Shown: positions 59,941 through 64,000 of the stretch, one piece after another | How the letters are laid out: each line of letters opens with the position of its first letter | Position numbering within the stretch: the stretch's first letter is position 1 | Assembly: GCA_963931655.1 (NCBI GenBank) | Contig: OZ007036.1 | Span: 1,240,001-1,304,000, forward strand | Length of the DNA: 64,000 nt | DNA from: Butyricicoccus_B sp017886875 | Lineage (GTDB): Bacteria > Bacillota > Clostridia > Oscillospirales > Butyricicoccaceae | Direction of reading: 5' to 3' | Translations under genes and position numbers: made by a program | Notes under the pieces: generated by a model | Databases searched by the model: none | What the model saw: the letters and a program-made list of their open reading frames with translations, nothing else | What the model was told of the DNA's origin: nothing

Positions 59941-60249
59941 TTATTTAACCATTGTTAAAATGTTTTCTTTAGGCTGTACACCTACACTCTGATTTACAAC
60001 TTTACCATCTTTAATAACCACTAATGTTGGTATGCTCATAACACCAAACTGTGTTGCAAGTTCTGGTTCATTATCAACATTTATCTTGCAAACCTTAATT
60101 TGTGTTTGCTCGTTTGCAATTTCATCTACAACTGGTGATAACATACGACATGGACCACACCACTGTGCCCAGAAATCAATTAGCACTGTCTTATTAGACT
60201 GTAACACTTCTGATTGAAAATTTTCTTTTGTTACCTCAATTACTGACAT
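59941..60249 (-). CDS. trxA: Thioredoxin
   Basis: This 102-residue protein has FWAQWCGPCRMLSPVVDEIA (WCGPC active site), KINVDNEPELATQFGVMSIPTLVV with the cis-Pro, and normal length. It reduces disulfides in cytoplasmic proteins. ATG 60249 with GGAG ten bases upstream is the start; an upstream TTG is unlikely. It lies 20 bases after nadE on the same strand. Confidence 0.95.
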   Translation of the reverse strand: MSVIEVTKENFQSEVLQSNKTVLIDFWAQWCGPCRMLSPVVDEIANEQTQIKVCKINVDNEPELATQFGVMSIPTLVVIKDGKVVNQSVGVQPKENILTMVK

Positions 60250-60269
60250 ATAAACCAATCTCCTTTTGT

Positions 60270-62177
60270 TTATAAATTTTCTGCTTCACTAAGCCATAAT
60301 TCACTTACTGCATCAGATGGCATACGCCAATCTCCACGAGGTGAAAGTGTAACTGAACCAACTTTAGGGCCATCTGGCAAACATGAACGCTTAAATTGTT
60401 GCATAAAGAACCTACGAACAAATGTTATAAGCCATTTTTTAATAGTTTCATCATCATATGTGCCTTCAAATGCACGCCTTGCAATTCTAAAAATTTTACG
60501 AGGTGAAAAACCTAAACGCACCATATAATATAAGAAAAAGTCATGCAGTTCATATGGTCCAACTAATTCTTCAGTTTTTTGACTGATTTCACCATCTTTA
60601 GGTGGTAAAAGTTCAGGTGATACTGGAGTATCCAAAACATCTTGCAATGTTTTTTGTAATTCTCCCTCTACTTTTGATGCTTCATAAGCGGTTAAATATC
60701 TAACAAGTGTTTTTGGAATAGATGCATTCACTCCATACATTGACATATGGTCACCGTTATATGTTGCCCAACCGAGTGCAAGTTCAGATAAATCACCTGT
60801 ACCTATAACCATACCACCCATTTTATTAGCTAAATCCATTAAAACTAATGTTCTAGTTCTCGCTTGTGCGTTTTCAAATGTTACATCATGATTATCCCAT
60901 GAATGACCAATGTCCTCAAAATGCTGATTTACAGATGCTTTTATATCTACTGTATGAAGGGTTGCCCCGTAACATTCTGCAAGCCTTAATGCATTTGACT
61001 TTGTTCTAGTTGTAGTTCCAAAGCATGGCATTGTAACTGCATGTATGCCTTTTCTATCAATTTTAAGCATATCAAAAGCATGAACGGTTACTATAAGTGC
61101 TAATGTTGAATCCAAGCCGCCTGAAAGCCCGATTACTGCTGTTTTACAGCGTGTATGCTGCATACGAGTTGCAAGACCTGTTGCTTGCATTTTTATAATT
61201 TCCTCACAGCGACTATCTAATTCATTTTTATTATTGGGAACAAATGGTGTCTGTGCAAAATTTCTTGTAAGTCTTGTATCTCTTGTTGGAAGTTCAAATT
61301 CTATTTCTGTACAGTTATTTAATTCGTTATTAAATGTGTTTATTCTTCTACGTTCATGCATTAAACGTGATAAATCAAACTCAGAATAAATAATACCTGT
61401 GGTAAAACGTTTACTTTCAGCTAATAGTGCTCCATTTTCTGCAATAAAATCATGACCAGAAAAAATTAAATCCTGTGTGGACTCGCCCATGCCTGCATCT
61501 GCATATATATAACCGCATAAAAGTCTAGCCGAATGACTAGAGATTAACTGTTTTCTATATTCTGCCTTACCGATTGTTTCATCTGAGGCTGATGGATTTA
61601 CAATAACAGTTGCACCCCCGCTAGCAAGAGTTACACTTGGCGGACAAGTTACCCATAAATCTTCACAAATCTCACAGCCAATAACAAGTTCTGGGAAATT
61701 TACACATTTAAATAGCAGATTTTCACCAAAAACTGTTTGTTCACCGCAAAATTTAACATTTATAGGCTTTATGCCCTTTCCTGAGGTGAAATGTCTTGCT
61801 TCATAAAATTCACTATAATTTGGTATATTTATCTTTGGTACAAGTCCTAAAAGCTTACCTTTATGAATAAAAGCTGCTGTGTTATAAAGTGCACCCTTAA
61901 ATCTAAAAGGCAATCCCACAACCATAACAACTGAATGATATGATGATGCTTTTAAAATTCGAGAAAGAGCATTTTCAGCACCTTTTAAAAGTGTATCTTG
62001 CAAAAATAAATCTCCACAAGTATAAGCTGTTATACAAAGCTCTGGAAAAACTATAAGTGCAGTGCCATTTTCTGACGCTTCTTCTGCCGTAGATATAATG
62101 CGTGAGGCATTATAATCGCAGTCCGCTACCCTAACTTTTGGCGTTGCAGCTGCGACTTTTAAAAATCCGTCTTTCAT
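60270..62177 (-). CDS. nadE: Glutamine-hydrolysing NAD+ synthase
   Basis: This 635-residue enzyme has an N-terminal nitrilase-type amidase domain (LIVFPELCITAYTCGDLF with Glu, VPKINIPNYSEFYE with Lys, VIGCEICEDLWV with Cys) and a C-terminal synthetase with the ATP loop VIGLSGGLDSTLALIV. It makes NAD+ from nicotinate adenine dinucleotide with glutamine. ATG 62177 has GGAGG eleven bases upstream. Length matches the two-domain form. Confidence 0.96.
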   Translation of the reverse strand: MKDGFLKVAAATPKVRVADCDYNASRIISTAEEASENGTALIVFPELCITAYTCGDLFLQDTLLKGAENALSRILKASSYHSVVMVVGLPFRFKGALYNTAAFIHKGKLLGLVPKINIPNYSEFYEARHFTSGKGIKPINVKFCGEQTVFGENLLFKCVNFPELVIGCEICEDLWVTCPPSVTLASGGATVIVNPSASDETIGKAEYRKQLISSHSARLLCGYIYADAGMGESTQDLIFSGHDFIAENGALLAESKRFTTGIIYSEFDLSRLMHERRRINTFNNELNNCTEIEFELPTRDTRLTRNFAQTPFVPNNKNELDSRCEEIIKMQATGLATRMQHTRCKTAVIGLSGGLDSTLALIVTVHAFDMLKIDRKGIHAVTMPCFGTTTRTKSNALRLAECYGATLHTVDIKASVNQHFEDIGHSWDNHDVTFENAQARTRTLVLMDLANKMGGMVIGTGDLSELALGWATYNGDHMSMYGVNASIPKTLVRYLTAYEASKVEGELQKTLQDVLDTPVSPELLPPKDGEISQKTEELVGPYELHDFFLYYMVRLGFSPRKIFRIARRAFEGTYDDETIKKWLITFVRRFFMQQFKRSCLPDGPKVGSVTLSPRGDWRMPSDAVSELWLSEAENL

Positions 62178-62266
62178 AAAACAAAAGACCTCCAAAAACC
62201 AAATTTTAAACTATTTTTATTATAATATTATTTGTAAATGTCTGCAAGAATAAACAATATAAATTT

Positions 62267-62290
62267 AGGTCTGGCAACAATACCAGACCT
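62267..62290. terminator. Hairpin between the ABC operon and nadE
   Basis: AGGTCTGG (62267-62274) pairs with CCAGACCT (62283-62290) directly after the stop of the ABC permease gene. The T-tract on the minus strand is weak, so it may be a partial terminator. Confidence 0.65.
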
Positions 62291-62297
62291 ATGTTTT

Positions 62298-63167
62298 TTA
62301 TTCAAGATTTAATTTTTTAGAAAGTATTCTTTCAGTTATAACAAAAAATACAACACATTCTATTATTGATATAATAATTGAGAAAATCAGCAATGCATGT
62401 AAAAATGCTTCTCCTGCATTTATATATATTAAATTCTGCATTGTAAAAGCACTAAAAACTCCAAAAATTCCGCCTATAAAGCTTAAAATCATTGAAATAA
62501 CAATATATGCCACAACTGACATAAGTATTCTGTTTTTCTTTGCTAGATGACCGATTGCCATAGATGCATAAACTTGATAAAGCGATGCAAGTGAGCTAAC
62601 AATAACTAAAATTATAAACTCAAAAAGATAAATCCCCCACATTGGAACAACTTCATTTAACCTAACAAAGAACATACTCCAATTTTTAAAACTAAACATT
62701 TGTGCCAATAACGTCCATCTGTCTTCAGCAACACCAATCATCATTATAAATATTGAAATACATGACACTATGCCGCTTAAAATAGATATAACAAATGCGG
62801 TTATTCCCTTTGATGTGATAAGCTGCCAAGGCTTTACTGGAAGTGTGAACATCAAATAACCTTCATCACATAAAAGCCCTTTATAAAATCTTTGCAGAAT
62901 TATAACAAATGTAAGTACAAAAAGTGCAACCATCACAGCAAAGTATGTAAGCGACATAACAAAAGTAAATACTTGCTGTAACTTATATGGTACATTCATT
63001 TCTATTGCCCATTGTACTGAATTGCTACTATAATTGATATTAGCATAATTAACATTCATAGCTATTGAAATAGCCGTTATAATAGAAACTGCTATAACCG
63101 CAATATAAATCGGAATAAGTGTGCGACCAATAGACCTAAATTCGTATTTACATAACTTTTTTATCAT
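62298..63167 (-). CDS. ABC-2 type transporter permease
   Basis: This 289-residue protein has six hydrophobic segments and no motif beyond the ABC-2 pattern, including LLCDEGYLMFTLPVKPWQLITSK, as in permeases of regulator-linked ABC systems. It starts 17 bases after the ATPase gene. It likely exports an antibiotic, lipid or peptide. The substrate is unknown. Confidence 0.82.
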   Translation of the reverse strand: MIKKLCKYEFRSIGRTLIPIYIAVIAVSIITAISIAMNVNYANINYSSNSVQWAIEMNVPYKLQQVFTFVMSLTYFAVMVALFVLTFVIILQRFYKGLLCDEGYLMFTLPVKPWQLITSKGITAFVISILSGIVSCISIFIMMIGVAEDRWTLLAQMFSFKNWSMFFVRLNEVVPMWGIYLFEFIILVIVSSLASLYQVYASMAIGHLAKKNRILMSVVAYIVISMILSFIGGIFGVFSAFTMQNLIYINAGEAFLHALLIFSIIISIIECVVFFVITERILSKKLNLE

Positions 63168-63184
63168 AACTTACACCCCTTTTA

Positions 63185-63892
63185 TCACATACCATATGCA
63201 AAAATTTCTCTAAAGAGTTGGTCAACAGATTTTCCCTCTTGCTCTCTGATATTATCAACTGTATCATATCTAACTATATTGCCATTTTGCAGAAAAATAG
63301 CCTCATCTAATACTCTTTCTATATCTGAAATCAAATGAGTTGATATAATAACTGTGCCTTCTTCATTATAATTTGTAAGTATTGTGTTTAAAATAAAATC
63401 TCTTGCTGCTGGGTCTACTCCTGCAATCGGTTCATCAAGTAAATATAATTTTGCCTTTCGGCTCATTATCATAGCAAGCTGTATTTTCTCTTTTGTGCCT
63501 TTGCTCATTGTCTTGATTTTATCATTTGGTGCAATGCCTAATGTTGATAACATCTCCACAGCTTTATTTTTATCGAAATCACTATAAAAATCTGCGAAAA
63601 ACTCCATTAAATCACATGCTTTAAACCAATCTGCAATAAACATACGGTCTGGTAAATATGAAATTACACTTTTTGTTTGTGTTCCTATATTTTTACCATC
63701 TACTGTAAGCATACCGCTTGTAGGCTGTAAAAGTCCACACAAAAGTTTAATAAATGTTGTTTTTCCTGAACCATTTGGTCCTAATAAACCAACAATCTTT
63801 CCCGAACCTATCTCAATATTTATGTTATTAAGTGCGGTTATATTTTGATATGTTTTTGTAAGCGACCTTGCAGAAACAAGTATATTATTCAT
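63185..63892 (-). CDS. ABC transporter ATP-binding protein
   Basis: This 235-residue protein has Walker A GLLGPNGSGKTTFIKL, the signature-like motif MSKGTKEKIQLA, Walker B LYLLDEPIAGVDP and switch His in ISTHLISDIE. It partners the ABC-2 permease downstream. ATG 63892 has GGAGG eight bases upstream. Confidence 0.93.
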   Translation of the reverse strand: MNNILVSARSLTKTYQNITALNNINIEIGSGKIVGLLGPNGSGKTTFIKLLCGLLQPTSGMLTVDGKNIGTQTKSVISYLPDRMFIADWFKACDLMEFFADFYSDFDKNKAVEMLSTLGIAPNDKIKTMSKGTKEKIQLAMIMSRKAKLYLLDEPIAGVDPAARDFILNTILTNYNEEGTVIISTHLISDIERVLDEAIFLQNGNIVRYDTVDNIREQEGKSVDQLFREIFAYGM

Positions 63893-63910
63893 TGTTTTTC
63901 CCTCCAATTT

Positions 63911-64000
63911 TTATGTGTCTAGTTTGCAAAAATACAAATTATTATCATCTGTATTATATATTCCTACTGTAAAATTAAATGAACCTCTATTTAGAATATT
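63911..64000 (-). CDS. Partial CDS, C-terminal 29 residues only
   Basis: An open frame on the minus strand enters from the window end and closes with TAA at 63913-63911 (NILNRGSFNFTVGIYNTDD and on to FCKLDT). It stops 18 bases before the ABC ATPase start, whose binding site lies between. A GntR-type regulator is often found at this position, but the residues seen do not identify one. Confidence 0.4.
   Translation of the reverse strand, partial: NILNRGSFNFTVGIYNTDDNNLYFCKLDT

Noticed and set aside
1..64000. CRISPR array, rRNA operon or insertion sequence
   Set aside because: No regularly spaced repeats, rRNA segments or DDE transposase genes were seen.

Overview
The window looks like a chromosome segment from a strictly anaerobic, low-GC, gut-type Clostridia (Oscillospiraceae/Ruminococcaceae-like butyrate producer). 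Supporting genes are a butyryl-CoA:acetate CoA-transferase of the gut 'But' type (48.5 kb), a group-B-like [FeFe] hydrogenase, oxygen-labile serine dehydratase and fumarase subunits, mini-RNase III, SepF, DivIVA, LrgAB, AGGAGG-type ribosome binding sites and many intrinsic terminators. No rRNA, CRISPR array or insertion sequence is visible.

Region 1 (1 to about 11.6 kb) is the right-hand part of an integrated mobile element. It carries an XRE regulator with a dyad operator, a DUF960 protein, a zinc-ribbon amidoligase next to a class II glutamine amidotransferase, a 30-residue peptide, a serine recombinase with res-like repeats, an AT-rich orphan cargo gene, a P-loop ATPase coupled to a small acidic protein, an excisionase, a tyrosine integrase and an AAA_14/DUF4143 ATPase. 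It ends beside two tRNA-Ser genes (GCT and TGA), a likely attachment target. No conjugation genes are in view. Between the cargo gene and the ATPase operon lies an 833-bp stretch without a credible gene, much richer in GC than its flanks. I could pair it into about a dozen helices plus a pseudoknot. I read it as a large structured RNA (about 5869-6479), and it is the most interesting object here.

Region 2 (12-27.7 kb) holds plsC, a HAD phosphatase overlapping thiE, lrgAB, a polysaccharide flippase, and an almost complete purine operon on the minus strand, purE-C-F-M-N-O-H-D plus a YbjN-like gene. The final two steps are split between a stand-alone AICAR formyltransferase and a PurO-type IMP cyclohydrolase instead of bifunctional PurH. 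The operon has a recognisable promoter, a 27-codon leader ORF with a strong ribosome binding site, and an attenuator-like terminator before purE.

Region 3 (25.5-43 kb) is mostly envelope and division: a GT4-CsaB fusion, a Gtr-type glycosylation trio, serine dehydratase subunits, mini-III RNase, an ABC exporter with a CmpB-family protein, a sugar-binding lipoprotein, an FHA-FtsW/RodA fusion overlapping a class B PBP, and a short SepF. Two CobW-family GTPases follow, one with a His/Cys-rich metal-binding insert.

Region 4 (43-64 kb) holds gluQ-like, [FeFe] hydrogenase, an orphan fumarase beta subunit coupled to a DivIVA-like gene, threonine ammonia-lyase, the butyrate CoA-transferase, a chemoreceptor, FtsK/SpoIIIE, a flavin reductase, a WG-repeat/DUF3298/SLH surface protein, prfA, a zinc-ribbon YARHG protein, thioredoxin, NAD synthetase and an ABC-2 transporter cut by the window end. 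The SLH protein and the CsaB domain probably belong to one system, since SLH domains bind pyruvylated wall polymer made by CsaB. All function calls come from reading motifs by eye; none was checked by a database search.
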